A stretch of DNA of 64,000 bases, from positions 1 to 64,000 of the forward strand of contig JAEZKL010000130.1 in the NCBI GenBank assembly GCA_023415475.1, read 5' to 3'. The notes beneath the pieces were generated by a model that was not told where the DNA came from, ran no database searches, and saw only the letters and a list, made by a program, of their open reading frames with translations. Both the position numbers and the translations under genes were made by a program. Below, piece after piece: positions 19,890 to 29,461 of the stretch; position 1 is the first letter of the stretch; every line of letters begins with the position of its first letter. The stretch is from Bacillota bacterium (GTDB lineage Bacteria > Bacillota > Clostridia > Lachnospirales > Lachnospiraceae).

Positions 19890-20477
19890 ATGCTTACAAA
19901 ATCAGAGAATACAAATAATTTTGAATATATCGGCGTTGAACCATTTATCAAAGTACCTTTGTGCCATCAGGAAACCCCATATTCCTGCGGCGTAGCCTGC
20001 GTTCAATCATTGCTTACGGGTTACGGGATTATTTACACGCAGGATGTGTTAGCAGAAAGGCTCAAGCAAAAGCCTATCTATGGAACTGATTATAAAGATA
20101 TCATTAGCTTCATGAAAATGCTTGGTTTCCAAGCTTCCTTCCATATAGAGATGAGCATCAGCTTGTTACATGAACTTATTGATAGTGGCGTTACTCCTAT
20201 ACTTATTATTCAGGCCTGGAAGGATATCGATATCGATTATACCTATGATTGGAAGGATTCTCATTACGTAATTGCCTGCGGATATGATGATAACCGAATT
20301 TTGTTTATGGATCCCTGGACTCTAGGTCATTATTCATTTATTCCCAATAGCATGTTGATGACACGCTGGCATGCATTAGATTCATCCGGCAACCATAATA
20401 ATTATTCCGGATTGATAATGAAACACGAATACCTTCCCTTTATTTACAACCCAGGTATTATTAAACCCATGGAATAA
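19890..20477 (+). CDS. Stand-alone C39-like cysteine peptidase family protein
   Basis: GGAGGG precedes the ATG at 19890; upstream frame to 19764 lacks a start signal. The 195-residue protein is a bare peptidase C39-like domain. The catalytic set is visible: Q27, C33 (QETPYSCGVAC), H125 (DSHYVIACGYDD) and D141 (FMDPWT). No ATPase, membrane segment or signal peptide is present. Proteins of this type cleave peptides or act as papain-like hydrolases; none of its substrates is evident. It stands alone between the Opp operon and a sugar isomerase gene. Confidence 0.78.
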   Translation: MLTKSENTNNFEYIGVEPFIKVPLCHQETPYSCGVACVQSLLTGYGIIYTQDVLAERLKQKPIYGTDYKDIISFMKMLGFQASFHIEMSISLLHELIDSGVTPILIIQAWKDIDIDYTYDWKDSHYVIACGYDDNRILFMDPWTLGHYSFIPNSMLMTRWHALDSSGNHNNYSGLIMKHEYLPFIYNPGIIKPME

Positions 20478-20611
20478 CTTCCTATATTTTATAAGAGGCT
20501 CATCAAAAAATCAATACACAGATTAAATGATAGTATACCACATTTTTACTATATAATAGTAAAAATTATATTATTAATATTCGAAAACTTAGATGGTTCA
20601 TAATAACAAAC

Positions 20612-20636
20612 GCCCCGCTGCTATAAGCAGCGGGGC
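20612..20636 (-). terminator. GC-rich terminator after the sugar isomerase gene
   Basis: A perfect 11-bp GC-rich stem (20612-20622 with 20626-20636) with an ATA loop ends in GTTTGTT on the minus strand, just past the stop at 20647. Confidence 0.75.
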
Positions 20637-20646
20637 AATGATTTAA

Positions 20647-21480
20647 CTACAACATTATTCCAAGCCTTTTTGCAAGACCTTTGATGTATTTTGTGGCCTC
20701 GATGTAATCTATCTCTTCGGTCATATGCTCGAGCATCAAACAAACCCTGTCATCGAGCTTCGATAAACATTTAAGATAAGTTTCGTATTCGAGCTCTCCA
20801 AGACCGGGACGGCATTCGTCGAGATGAACCGTAAGTTTTCCGCTCAAAGTGATATCTTTTGCATGACAACTCAGAATGTTATCACCAAGTTTATCGAACC
20901 ATTCCTGGATAACCTCACCGTTGCGATAATAGAGCTGCGGGCTTGTTATGATATTTACAGGATCCAGGTGGGCTGCAAACCCCTTGCGATCAATGCATTT
21001 TATAAGCCGCAGGTATGAGTCCGCCGTATCTGGATACATCCACGGCATCGGTTCGAGTGAATAGCAGGTATACTTTGGATTTACCGCGTCGATTATCTTC
21101 TGCGACGTAAGTACGATCTCATCAAACGCCTTTTCCGTCAGGTTATCCTTATGCGGTCCATCCCACTGCTCGCTGTAAGAGCCCGAGATGTTAACGCAAC
21201 AATTTGCTCTTACATAGTCGGCAAGTTCCAGCTGCCTAATCGCCCTGTCCAGATTTTCCTTTTTCTTCAGAGGATCCTGATCCAACAGGTTGTTCCATAC
21301 ACCGATTTCACAGATGACAAGGTCATGATCCTTCGCAGCTTTTGTGTATCCATCAATGACGGACACATCTGCCGTATGGTCAACAGGGAAATAAACCGCT
21401 GAATACCCGGCTTCAATTGCAGCCTGAGCCCACTCCTCGGGTGTTGTCCATTTTTTGAATATAATTCCTCCGAAACGCAT
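20647..21480 (-). CDS. Sugar phosphate isomerase/epimerase family TIM-barrel protein
   Basis: A 277-residue xylose-isomerase-like TIM barrel (AP endonuclease 2 fold). Metal-ligand positions expected for the family are visible: a Glu in YSLEPMPW, Asp in AAHLDPVN, His in LSCHAKDI and Glu in LMLEHM. Such enzymes interconvert keto- and aldo-sugars or inositol derivatives. GGAGGATTAC precedes the ATG. Just upstream lies the last part of a Gfo/Idh-type oxidoreductase frame, a frequent partner of this family. The substrate is unknown. Confidence 0.82.
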   Translation of the reverse strand: MRFGGIIFKKWTTPEEWAQAAIEAGYSAVYFPVDHTADVSVIDGYTKAAKDHDLVICEIGVWNNLLDQDPLKKKENLDRAIRQLELADYVRANCCVNISGSYSEQWDGPHKDNLTEKAFDEIVLTSQKIIDAVNPKYTCYSLEPMPWMYPDTADSYLRLIKCIDRKGFAAHLDPVNIITSPQLYYRNGEVIQEWFDKLGDNILSCHAKDITLSGKLTVHLDECRPGLGELEYETYLKCLSKLDDRVCLMLEHMTEEIDYIEATKYIKGLAKRLGIML

Positions 21481-21514
21481 TCGTGTAATCCTCCGATATC
21501 ATTCATTTTATTCG

Positions 21515-21592
21515 CTATCCCAGATCAACCTTTTGCCATGTCCCACTTTCCGAAGACATTCCTGCCGCTATTTCCACTATTTTTATTTCTCT
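21515..21592 (-). pseudogene. C-terminal remnant of a Gfo/Idh/MocA-type oxidoreductase
   Basis: Between the TolB-like gene and the isomerase gene, the minus strand reads REIKIVEIAAGMSSESGTWQ followed by KVDLG and a TAG stop (21515-21517). This matches the usual C-terminal end of sugar oxidoreductases (x-A-x-ESGxxxKVxL). The frame is closed by a stop just upstream inside the 3-prime end of the TolB-like gene, so only about 28 codons remain. The match is by eye and short. Confidence 0.4.
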
Positions 21593-22470
21593 CGTATACG
21601 ATAACTAACAAATGCGAATTTCTTACTGTCAGGCGACCACGAGTTTACATTGATCGTCCCCTGCCCTCCAAAAAGTTTCACAACCGTCTTAACCTCTCCT
21701 CCTTGTGCGGACATCAGACGTAGCTCAACATTTTTATGAGGAAGATGTTCATTTGGTTTGAGATCACCTTTCTTATAAGCAATCATGACAACCATTTTAC
21801 CATCCGGAGAAATGTGCGGAAACCATGTATTCCATTCTTCGTCGAAGGTCATCTGGGTCTGTTCGGAGCCATCACTCTTCATTCGCCAAGCCTGCATGAG
21901 ACCCGTACGTACCGAGTTGAACCAGATATAATTTCCGGTCGGATCGTACTCAGGTCCGTCGTTCAGATCTTCAGCATTGGTAAGGCGTCTTTCTTCTCCT
22001 CCATCAACGGGAATTGTATAAATATCATACTCACCGTTTCTTTCCGCACAATAAGCAAGCATTTCACCGTCAGGCGACCAGCCATGCAGGTAACTCGGTG
22101 CAAGTGGAGTGATGAGTCTTGGTATTCCGCCGGTAAGCGGCAGAATATATACCCTTGACTTACCATCTTCCTTCGTGCCGTGGCTGACCGCTATACGATC
22201 ACCCTCTGGCGAAAGTACATGGTCGTTATTACAGTTTGTTACATAGTCACTGAAAATTTCCTCAATTTCTTTCGTTTCTAGATCAAATTTATAGATCTTA
22301 CCGTTACTGTTATATGTAAGATACTTTCCGTCCTTAGACCAGTTCGGTGCTTCTATGAGATAGTCGAATTCGTAAATTATCTCTCTGGTACCTTTCCGAA
22401 CATCATAGACCTCCAGAATTGATTCATCATTATCACGGTACCATACATTAGATTTGTCACTCAGCTTCAT
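21583..22470 (-). CDS. TolB-like WD40 beta-propeller protein
   Basis: This 295-residue protein is built of repeated PD40/TolB blades: APNWSKDGKYLTY, LSPEGDRIAVS, WSPDGEMLAYC, YDPTGNYIWF, ISPDGKMVVMI and WSPDSKKFAFVSY. That is about six blades. No signal peptide or membrane segment is visible. Similar proteins include oligogalacturonate lyase-like and uncharacterised sugar-locus propellers. Its place between a sugar isomerase and a fucosidase hints at carbohydrate metabolism, but no catalytic residues can be assigned. A GAGGTG site precedes the ATG. Confidence 0.75.
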   Translation of the reverse strand: MKLSDKSNVWYRDNDESILEVYDVRKGTREIIYEFDYLIEAPNWSKDGKYLTYNSNGKIYKFDLETKEIEEIFSDYVTNCNNDHVLSPEGDRIAVSHGTKEDGKSRVYILPLTGGIPRLITPLAPSYLHGWSPDGEMLAYCAERNGEYDIYTIPVDGGEERRLTNAEDLNDGPEYDPTGNYIWFNSVRTGLMQAWRMKSDGSEQTQMTFDEEWNTWFPHISPDGKMVVMIAYKKGDLKPNEHLPHKNVELRLMSAQGGEVKTVVKLFGGQGTINVNSWSPDSKKFAFVSYRIREK

Positions 22471-22613
22471 TTAAATCACCTCATAATGGACATAATAAAG
22501 AGCTAACACATATTTACATTGACACGATAAAACTCTTCAACCTTGTATAAACCATAACATAATAAACACGTATTTGCATGGCGTGGCAGGTCTTCCTTTT
22601 TTGACTAAACTCT

Positions 22614-23843
22614 CTATTTACATGCAATCTTTGCTACTCGAACAACAAGGTTGCGGCCATAGCTATATGGTACCGTATGTACAGTTACCTTATTTTCGTT
22701 CTGGACATATTCTACTACCTCTTTGTTATCCAGCCATGTTATAGATGTAATCTCATCCTGAAGCTCAAAGGTATCTAAATAGTTTTCAGCTTTATATTTT
22801 GCTACATTTACGTCAGCCATCATAGGAAGATTGAGACAGAACAGATAATAGTTTTTCCCATCCTGTAGCAGGAAGTCCTCCGACTTATTATCAACTATCA
22901 CATTAGCTGGACGCGGTTTACGGATTGCTTCTTCAAAATAGCTGACCCATTCTCCCATAAGCCCCAACATTGCAGCATCAATGGGTCGCACAGAGCCGTC
23001 CCCCATGGGGCCTATATTTATAAGCATATTGGAACCACATTTGCGGCATTCGACCAGCTCTTTAATCATCTCCGCCGGTGCCTTATAATTCAAGTCTTCC
23101 CTTGCATATCCCCAGTGATCACCAAAGATTTCACACATTTCACTGGCAACAAATTTGGGTGATCCTTCCATATTAATAGGCTCCGGTTTGCCTCGTTCAA
23201 AGGTCACACTGTCAAGTTCAATATTGCCTAGTACCCCTCTTGCATCCAGGCCGGTGTTGTTGATAATCATTGCTTCCGGTTGATACTTTCTGATTGTTGC
23301 ATAGAGGGCATCCTCCTCCCAATCTGCATCCGGCTTATTCCACATACCGTCGAACCATAAGCCTCCAATTTTTCCATAGTTTTTACACAGAATTTCCACA
23401 CTGCCACGCAAATATTCCAGATATTTTGGAAAATCTGTTTTATAAGACTCCTCATGCCAGTCTAATAAGGTATGATAGAAAAACGGAATGATGCCCTGTT
23501 CCCTGCATGCATCTACAAATTCTCTTACCAAATCGCGTCCACATTTTGAGTGAGGTGCGTCAAAGGTATTTAGTCCGCAGGTATCATACAGCGAAAAACC
23601 ATCATGATGCCTTGTTGTTAAGGTAATATACTTGCATCCGGCTTTTTTTGCAACGGCAACAAGCTCGTTTGCCCACTCCGTTTTCGGATCAAACTGCCCT
23701 GTCAACAGATAGTAATCCTCATCCGAGATAGCTAGGCTCTTCTTTGCCCACTCACCTTTTCCAAGTATACTGTAAAGTCCGAAGTGTACGAACATTCCTA
23801 ACCCCATCTCTTGGAAATTCTTAATATACTGCTTTACAATCAT
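22614..23843 (-). CDS. Alpha-L-fucosidase, GH29
   Basis: The ATG at 23843 has GGAGGAGAA upstream and replaces an in-frame ATG at 23876. The 409-residue protein has the GH29 barrel with FVHFGLYSILGKGEWA, the HHDGF block (79-83), and GGLWFDGMW containing the probable nucleophile D165. LINIGPMGDGSV (near 280) is also typical. A short beta-rich C-terminal domain follows. No signal peptide is seen, so it should act on imported fucosides. It is monocistronic as far as can be seen; 22471-22613 shows no clear terminator. Confidence 0.9.
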   Translation of the reverse strand: MIVKQYIKNFQEMGLGMFVHFGLYSILGKGEWAKKSLAISDEDYYLLTGQFDPKTEWANELVAVAKKAGCKYITLTTRHHDGFSLYDTCGLNTFDAPHSKCGRDLVREFVDACREQGIIPFFYHTLLDWHEESYKTDFPKYLEYLRGSVEILCKNYGKIGGLWFDGMWNKPDADWEEDALYATIRKYQPEAMIINNTGLDARGVLGNIELDSVTFERGKPEPINMEGSPKFVASEMCEIFGDHWGYAREDLNYKAPAEMIKELVECRKCGSNMLINIGPMGDGSVRPIDAAMLGLMGEWVSYFEEAIRKPRPANVIVDNKSEDFLLQDGKNYYLFCLNLPMMADVNVAKYKAENYLDTFELQDEITSITWLDNKEVVEYVQNENKVTVHTVPYSYGRNLVVRVAKIACK

Positions 23844-23968
23844 GCATTCTCCTCCGTTATGTCTATTTTTAGGCATTCTTCACAATCCTTTCGGTGAAAT
23901 GGTTTGCACCGTATCTTTGATGCTGCCCAAATCACTTCCTGAATTCTGAGTTTGGCTTACCGGAAGCC

Positions 23969-24005
23969 CATGGTTTACCCCCATGACAATGGCATCATGG
24001 GGGTT
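23969..24005 (-). terminator. Terminator-like hairpin after the Ig-like surface protein gene
   Basis: ACCCCCATGA pairs with TCATGGGGGT around a loop containing AATGGC. It lies about 30 bp past the stop at 24032. The U-run is weak on both strands. Confidence 0.55.
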
Positions 24006-24031
24006 TCGCTTTGGTAGAAGTCTCCCCTATT

Positions 24032-26647
24032 TTAATAATTTACAAAGGCACTTAATACAGGATTTATCGTCGACTCATTACCAATCAAATCAGTAATACC
24101 ATTATAATGTACATATATCTGCAAATAGGTCCCGTCATTCGGTATCCTATCCAGAGTTATAATAACCGTATCACCCGAAACAGTTACAGTATTGCCTATT
24201 GAATATCCGGTGGAACGCTCCTGCACCGTTACAGACATACTTCCTTTTATTTGTTCACTAAAGGTTAATACAATAGCATTCTTTGATGCCGCATCATATT
24301 TAATATTCTTTAATTCCGGATCTTCATTTTCTATTAACTTGATTTGAGTAGAATATCCTTCCATTTCAGAAGCACTTCCATTAAAACCTTTTATGCCGGA
24401 AATCGATATCTTACTATCTCCGGTTGATGTAATGGTTCCCTTTTTCAAGGTAAGTCGAACCGTGGATCCATTTGTAGAATTACTGATTAGTTTTACTTCA
24501 TCAATTACAGCACCGTAAACAAAGTAATTATTAATATCCAGTGCTGTTGTGACATCCAATTTATCTGCAAATTCAATATAGATAAACGAATGATTTACAT
24601 CGGATTGATAAACGGAATACGGCTCTGCAAGTTTATTTGTGCTTTCCTCTCCATTTCCATTCTTATATATAGTAATCGTTTTACTATAGCTTATGTTCCG
24701 ATAATCGTCCAATACAAAATTTTCCGGTAACGTAAACGTATAATCCCCATATAACGTCATATTACTTAACGTTATTTCAATAACATTATCCACCGTACTT
24801 ACTTCCGAATAATTGAGATAACCTATATAATTATCACGTTGATTGGAAGCCATTGTATATGGTAAGATGCCTTTTAGAGAATTCAATCTCACGTTCTCAC
24901 TATATTTCAGTGTTAAAATGTTTAAATCCGAATTAAAGTCATAAGAAATCAAAACCGGTTTTACATTTTCTGTTATAAAGTATACTTTAAAATCATACAT
25001 CGCATTTGCATAATTATCATCTGCTACAACATTATAGCTATCCCAATGCCCGATCGAAACTGTCTGGATACCGGTTAACGTAACATCATAAGCGGACAAT
25101 TTATAATGAACCTGTTTATTATTATTCGAATCAACTTCACCATAATAATAACCGCTATTATTGATTGTAGCGTAGCCGGGTGTTCGAATAGAACGGCTGA
25201 AGGTTGCGGTAATCGTATCATACGACGAGCGTACTACGGATATTGGTCTTGCCTGAGCCTTCGGTGCTGTTTCAGTGCGTATAACTACAATAATACTGTC
25301 ATCTTCAGGACTATATCCTAATGTATCCGTAATTCCTGATATCTTTACAGTAAAGGCTTTATTATAGTCCTCTGAGTTAATACCGGATAAATTAATAAGT
25401 ATTGACTTCCCATCCGAACTAAAATTATAGTTTGATTCACTATTTAAGAAACTGATTGTACTCGATTGAACTGTGGTCGAACTGGATACTGCTTTTGCAT
25501 CAGTAACTTTGAATTTACTAAAATCCATTTTTTTCGTGAAGGTTATAATTGTAGTCATTCCATTATCATCAAGCACTGTTGATGCAACCCTAGGATTGCT
25601 AGTATCTATTACTGTATCATCAGAATCTGTATCATAATCCGTATCATAATCCGTATCATCAGAAGAAGCCCCATCCGAATAGCTTAATTCAAAATAATCT
25701 TTATATAAGGCTGCTCCTTCGGTTGTAAGAATGCCATTTGAAAATGTAATACCATAACGTCCCTGGAAGTAATTGTTCGCCGTTATTGTTAAAGATTTCA
25801 AATTACCGGATAAACTGGCCATCAAGATTCCAGGATCTTTCGCTGTGTTACCGGATGAATCATCCAGCCGACTAACCGTGATATTACTTGATAGATTTCC
25901 ACTAGAGTTGATTACGGTGGATTCTCTGACTGCAGTACCAAATTCAACTTTAATTGTTTTGGAGTTAATCATTTTTGCCGAAATAACCTCAGCAGATGAT
26001 CCAACTACTTCGATAATCACTGCATCCTTAACATAACTGTCCTTAGCCTTCTTGGAAGAAGATGCAGCAGTAGCCACCAGAACGATTTTTCCTCTTCTTA
26101 AAGCAGTAACGGTTCCATTCGAGCTGTCATCAATACGAACAGCATTGGGATTAGCGTCACTATTTGAAGCATCGAGAGACCAATATGTTTTATCCGAAGA
26201 ATTGTTAGGTGTAAGCGTTCGATTAAAATTATAGCTTTCACCAACCCTCATAACATGTGCACCATTTTTTTCTATTGCATTATTAATCTCTATTTCTTTT
26301 GCAGGAATATATACTGTTACCTTACAGTATAAATTCTTTACTTTTCCCGATTCATACGTAATTATACATTTTATTTTAGCTGAACCCTTATTTACAGCTG
26401 TTACCAAACCCTTGCTAGAGACTTTAGCAACAGTTTTGTCTGAGGATGACCATTTATAAGTACTTTTCTCCTTTTTATTTAATATCTCAAGCTTATAAAC
26501 TTCACCTACACCTGAAAGTTCAATCTCCTCTTTATTAAATTTAGCAGTTGCCGCTTCTGCTATCGTGCTACTTTGATTCCAAAATAATGGTAATAAAAAT
26601 CCAAGCACTAATAAAAATCCTATCCTTTTAAAACTGCTTATTTTCAT
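24032..26647 (-). CDS. Large secreted Ig-like (Big2) surface protein
   Basis: An 871-residue secreted protein. Residues 1-33 form a signal peptide ending AEAA. Residues 36-115 are a Big2 domain (KVSSKGLVTAVNKGSAKIKC); a second, more diverged Big2-like stretch runs to about 215 (DDSSNGTVTALRRGKIVLVA). Several further beta-sandwich repeats follow, each with a phrase like ITVTFSxxI or LTLKYSENV, resembling SbsA-type Ig modules. An Asp-rich linker, DTDYDTDYDTDSDD, sits near residues 335-350 and may bind calcium. No sortase motif or SLH domain is visible, so attachment is unclear. It may be a surface or adhesion protein. Confidence 0.75.
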   Translation of the reverse strand: MKISSFKRIGFLLVLGFLLPLFWNQSSTIAEAATAKFNKEEIELSGVGEVYKLEILNKKEKSTYKWSSSDKTVAKVSSKGLVTAVNKGSAKIKCIITYESGKVKNLYCKVTVYIPAKEIEINNAIEKNGAHVMRVGESYNFNRTLTPNNSSDKTYWSLDASNSDANPNAVRIDDSSNGTVTALRRGKIVLVATAASSSKKAKDSYVKDAVIIEVVGSSAEVISAKMINSKTIKVEFGTAVRESTVINSSGNLSSNITVSRLDDSSGNTAKDPGILMASLSGNLKSLTITANNYFQGRYGITFSNGILTTEGAALYKDYFELSYSDGASSDDTDYDTDYDTDSDDTVIDTSNPRVASTVLDDNGMTTIITFTKKMDFSKFKVTDAKAVSSSTTVQSSTISFLNSESNYNFSSDGKSILINLSGINSEDYNKAFTVKISGITDTLGYSPEDDSIIVVIRTETAPKAQARPISVVRSSYDTITATFSRSIRTPGYATINNSGYYYGEVDSNNNKQVHYKLSAYDVTLTGIQTVSIGHWDSYNVVADDNYANAMYDFKVYFITENVKPVLISYDFNSDLNILTLKYSENVRLNSLKGILPYTMASNQRDNYIGYLNYSEVSTVDNVIEITLSNMTLYGDYTFTLPENFVLDDYRNISYSKTITIYKNGNGEESTNKLAEPYSVYQSDVNHSFIYIEFADKLDVTTALDINNYFVYGAVIDEVKLISNSTNGSTVRLTLKKGTITSTGDSKISISGIKGFNGSASEMEGYSTQIKLIENEDPELKNIKYDAASKNAIVLTFSEQIKGSMSVTVQERSTGYSIGNTVTVSGDTVIITLDRIPNDGTYLQIYVHYNGITDLIGNESTINPVLSAFVNY

Positions 26648-26854
26648 TCTGCTTTCCCTCCTATGACGTTAGAAGAATAAACCCCATAAATATGAATTCG
26701 CTGCTTATCGCATCTTATATCTTTCCTATATATAGAATAACATAAAAATATTGTCAAAATAGTGTCATTTTTGGAACAAAGCCCAGTAATAATACCTATT
26801 GAATATATTTTAGAACTAAACCTGAAGTTTACCTTACAATTTGTTACAAAAGAC

Positions 26855-26893
26855 AATAAACCGCACAGGTCCGGCTAAGGACGGGGTGTTTAT
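26855..26893 (-). terminator. Weak hairpin after the ABC-F gene
   Basis: GTCC pairs with GGAC around GGCTAA, with an outer ATAAAC/GTTTAT pairing. It lies 45 bp past the ABC-F stop and is a weak terminator candidate. Confidence 0.35.
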
Positions 26894-26936
26894 GATTTTC
26901 CGAATACTTCCATATGTAATGAAAGTTGGGTCAACT

Positions 26937-28859
26937 TCAATCATGCTTAGATAGTTCTTCCTTCTCCTGATACTCCACATAATTCTCAAGATACTCCTCC
27001 AGCTTACACTCTTCTCTAATCAACTGATCATTCATTTCATTCAGTTTAGCATAATCACAGGCAATTTCCGGGATTTCCATCAGTTCTTTTATTCTGCCGA
27101 TCTCCCTTTCCGTCTCTTCTATCATTATTTCCAGCTTTCTCATCGCCTGTTTCTTTCTGTTCTGAGCCTTTCTATCCCGCTCCTTTCCACTCGTTGCTTC
27201 TTGGGAAGTGTTTGTCTGAAGCACAATCTTAACATAAGCTTCCGGCTCCACTGAGGCGAGCCCTCTTTCTGTGTATTCCTGATAGCCAAAAGGATAATAA
27301 TTCACCTTATCCCTTTCAAATATCAGTAGAGAATCTGCTATCTTTTGTATGAAATACCGATCATGGGATACGAACAGAACGGTACCCTCATAGTTTATGA
27401 GTAAAGTCTCAAGAGCCTCCTTCCCAACGATGTCCATGTGATTGGTCGGCTCATCCAGGATAAGAAGATTAGGTCTTTTCTTAAGGATTTTAGCAAGACT
27501 TAGCCGAACCTTTTCTCCTCCTGACAGCTGATAAACCTTTTTATATACCGTATCCTGAGTAAATAGGAAGCATCCGAGAGCAGTACGAGCTTCAGACAAA
27601 GGTATATCAGGGAATTCTTCGCAAAAATCCTCTAGTACAGTCCTGTCGTTATCAATCTGGGCCAGCTGTTGGTCAAAATAACCCGGATCGATTTGAAATC
27701 CATAGGATAATGCTCCTTCCAGCTGATCAACCTGTCTCACCAGTGTTTTTAGAAGCGTCGATTTTCCGATTCCGTTCTCACCGATCACGGCAAGTCTCTG
27801 CCCCTTCTTTAACTCAAAACTTACTTCACATAGCGGCTTGTCATAGCCGATAACAAGTCTGTTTACCTTAAGAACCTCCTGTCCTCCCACCCTTAGCGGC
27901 TTAAATTCTGCATGGAAGGACTTAAGATCGTATTTTTCCGGAGCAGGGGTAAGATCCATGTGTTCAATCTGCTTCAGTTTGGATTTGGTCATTGCTACCT
28001 TGGTTGGATGATGTTTGTATTTCTCGATTAATGTCATAAGCCTTGCAATTTCCTTCTGCTGCAATTGATAATCCTTCTGCTGCTTATCCCAATTTGACCG
28101 CTTTTGTTTTACAAAGGCCGAATAATTCCCCTGATATCGTGTCATCTTCCTATGTTCAATTTCATAGGTAACGTCTGCTATCTTATCCAAGAACATTCTG
28201 TCATGGGAAATGATAACCACCGCTTTGGGATACTGCTGTAAATATCGTTCAAGCCATTCAATCGCGGGCATATCCAGATGATTGGTGGGCTCATCCAGCA
28301 GAAGAATATCGGGCTTACTTAAGAGTAGCTGAATGAACGCCAGCTTCGTTCTCTGCCCACCGGAAAAATTTTGTATGGGACGCTTCAGATCCGTCAGAGT
28401 AAATCCAAATTTGGTAATTACGGTTTCCATTTCAGATTGATAGGTATAACCTCCTGAGCCTTCAAAAAGCTCCAGTGTTTTTGAATAACTCTCCAACACT
28501 TCCTTGGATTGGTCAGTTTCCATCTGAATACAAAGCCGTTCCAGTTTAACCTTCCACTCAAGCACAGTTGCAAACGCCTTCAGAAGCTCTTCCTCCGCTG
28601 TTAAATTTTCATTCTCAAAGCTGATCTGCTGTAAGAATCCAATGGTCGTATTACCCGCCTTGCTGATCCAGCTGTTTTCATCACTGTCCGGATTATCCAG
28701 CGGAAGCATCCCGGCAATCAGCTTAAACAAAGTAGTCTTGCCACAGCCGTTTCTACCAACGACTGCAATTTTCTCTGTATTTTTTATTTCAAAATTGATA
28801 TGATCAAGTATGGTATCGGCTGCATATTTCACAAGCCCGTTATTGATTTGATAAATCAT
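26937..28859 (-). CDS. ABC-F family ATPase, YdiF-like
   Basis: A 640-residue soluble tandem ATPase with no membrane segments. Site 1: Walker A GRNGCGKTT, signature FSGGQRTKLAF, Walker B LLLDEPTNHLD. Site 2: GENGIGKST, LSGGEKVRLSL, LLILDEPTNHMD. A linker of about 80 residues between the domains (rich in Lys/Gln) is the P-site tRNA interaction motif region. The C-terminal extension beyond 545 is a charged coiled coil. Length and extension match the housekeeping YdiF/Uup branch better than the shorter antibiotic-resistance ABC-F proteins. ABC-F proteins act on stalled ribosomes. Upstream lies an unusual 600-nt leader with a small ORF and two terminators. Confidence 0.88.
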   Translation of the reverse strand: MIYQINNGLVKYAADTILDHINFEIKNTEKIAVVGRNGCGKTTLFKLIAGMLPLDNPDSDENSWISKAGNTTIGFLQQISFENENLTAEEELLKAFATVLEWKVKLERLCIQMETDQSKEVLESYSKTLELFEGSGGYTYQSEMETVITKFGFTLTDLKRPIQNFSGGQRTKLAFIQLLLSKPDILLLDEPTNHLDMPAIEWLERYLQQYPKAVVIISHDRMFLDKIADVTYEIEHRKMTRYQGNYSAFVKQKRSNWDKQQKDYQLQQKEIARLMTLIEKYKHHPTKVAMTKSKLKQIEHMDLTPAPEKYDLKSFHAEFKPLRVGGQEVLKVNRLVIGYDKPLCEVSFELKKGQRLAVIGENGIGKSTLLKTLVRQVDQLEGALSYGFQIDPGYFDQQLAQIDNDRTVLEDFCEEFPDIPLSEARTALGCFLFTQDTVYKKVYQLSGGEKVRLSLAKILKKRPNLLILDEPTNHMDIVGKEALETLLINYEGTVLFVSHDRYFIQKIADSLLIFERDKVNYYPFGYQEYTERGLASVEPEAYVKIVLQTNTSQEATSGKERDRKAQNRKKQAMRKLEIMIEETEREIGRIKELMEIPEIACDYAKLNEMNDQLIREECKLEEYLENYVEYQEKEELSKHD

Positions 28860-28963
28860 AGATATCGCCTTTCCTTTCTCTTAAGTCTCCTGGTAGGTAA
28901 ATCTCTGTTCTGCCATGGAGACATATAATTCGTAAATGGGTTTTCTAAATCGACTATAATTTC

Positions 28964-29014
28964 GCAAAAAAACTGTCGGATCAGGTTAATGGCTACAAAC
29001 CTATCCGACAGTTT
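28964..29014 (-). terminator. Strong intrinsic terminator just upstream of the ABC-F gene
   Basis: A 12-bp stem (28970-28981 with 29003-29014), continued by five more pairs past a bulge, ends in TTTTTTTGC on the minus strand. It is 105 bp upstream of the ABC-F ATG and reads in the same direction, so it either ends an upstream transcript or attenuates the ABC-F gene. Confidence 0.8.
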
Positions 29015-29071
29015 TATGGGTTCATAAGATTAATTAGAAAAATCGTCAGTTCACTAACGCTTTTTCCTCAA

Positions 29072-29105
29072 ACAAAAAACTGCAGACAGGCTTTGCTGTT
29101 GCAGT
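29072..29105 (-). terminator. Second upstream terminator in the ABC-F leader
   Basis: ACTGCA and ACAG pair with CTGT and TGCAGT (29079-29089 with 29096-29105, one bulged base), followed on the minus strand by TTTTTTG. It lies about 120 bp after the stop of the 34-codon ORF. Confidence 0.7.
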
Positions 29106-29223
29106 CACATATCAATGGATCAATCCTGATCACTACTTCTTAAACTAGGATGCCAAAATGAGGTACTCAAAACAATCCTCACAAAAAATATCATGAGAAT
29201 TATTAAAGCATGTTTGGCATCAA

Positions 29224-29328
29224 CTATTTAAGAACTGAAACCTCCGAGCAAAGCATAGCCGACTTTTTTAATTGTGGTCTTCGCGCGGAGATAAGTTTCA
29301 CTGCTATAATCTTAGTGGTAGGTTTCAT
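29224..29328 (-). CDS. 34-codon small ORF, candidate leader peptide
   Basis: A short ORF starts at ATG 29328 with GAAAGGAAC upstream, and stops with TAG at 29224-29226. The peptide begins MKPTTKIIAVKLISARRPQL and is strongly basic (three Arg, six Lys). It is not recognised. It lies downstream of a sigma-A-like promoter and upstream of two intrinsic terminators and the ABC-F gene. Such a layout is known for ribosome-mediated attenuation of ABC-F and rRNA methylase genes. It may instead be an independent small protein or a gene remnant. Confidence 0.4.
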   Translation of the reverse strand: MKPTTKIIAVKLISARRPQLKKSAMLCSEVSVLK

Positions 29329-29461
29329 AGAATTGTTCCTTTCTATCTCTTATTATTCATTATATCAGAATAAAGTACGTATTCATGATGGTCATGATTT
29401 CGTAATTGTAAGCAAGCTTGCTATGCGAGTGTCTTTCTCGCATTATGCTCACTACGCTTTT

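Noticed and set aside
25610..25665. Short tandem repeat in the Ig-like gene, at first glance CRISPR-like
   Set aside because: It is a coding repeat (Asp-Thr-Asp-Tyr) within an open frame, with no spacers or cas genes.
26644..26856. 70-codon minus-strand frame upstream of the Ig-like protein gene
   Set aside because: It lies in AT-rich leader sequence, overlaps the next start and has an atypical Cys/Ile-rich composition.
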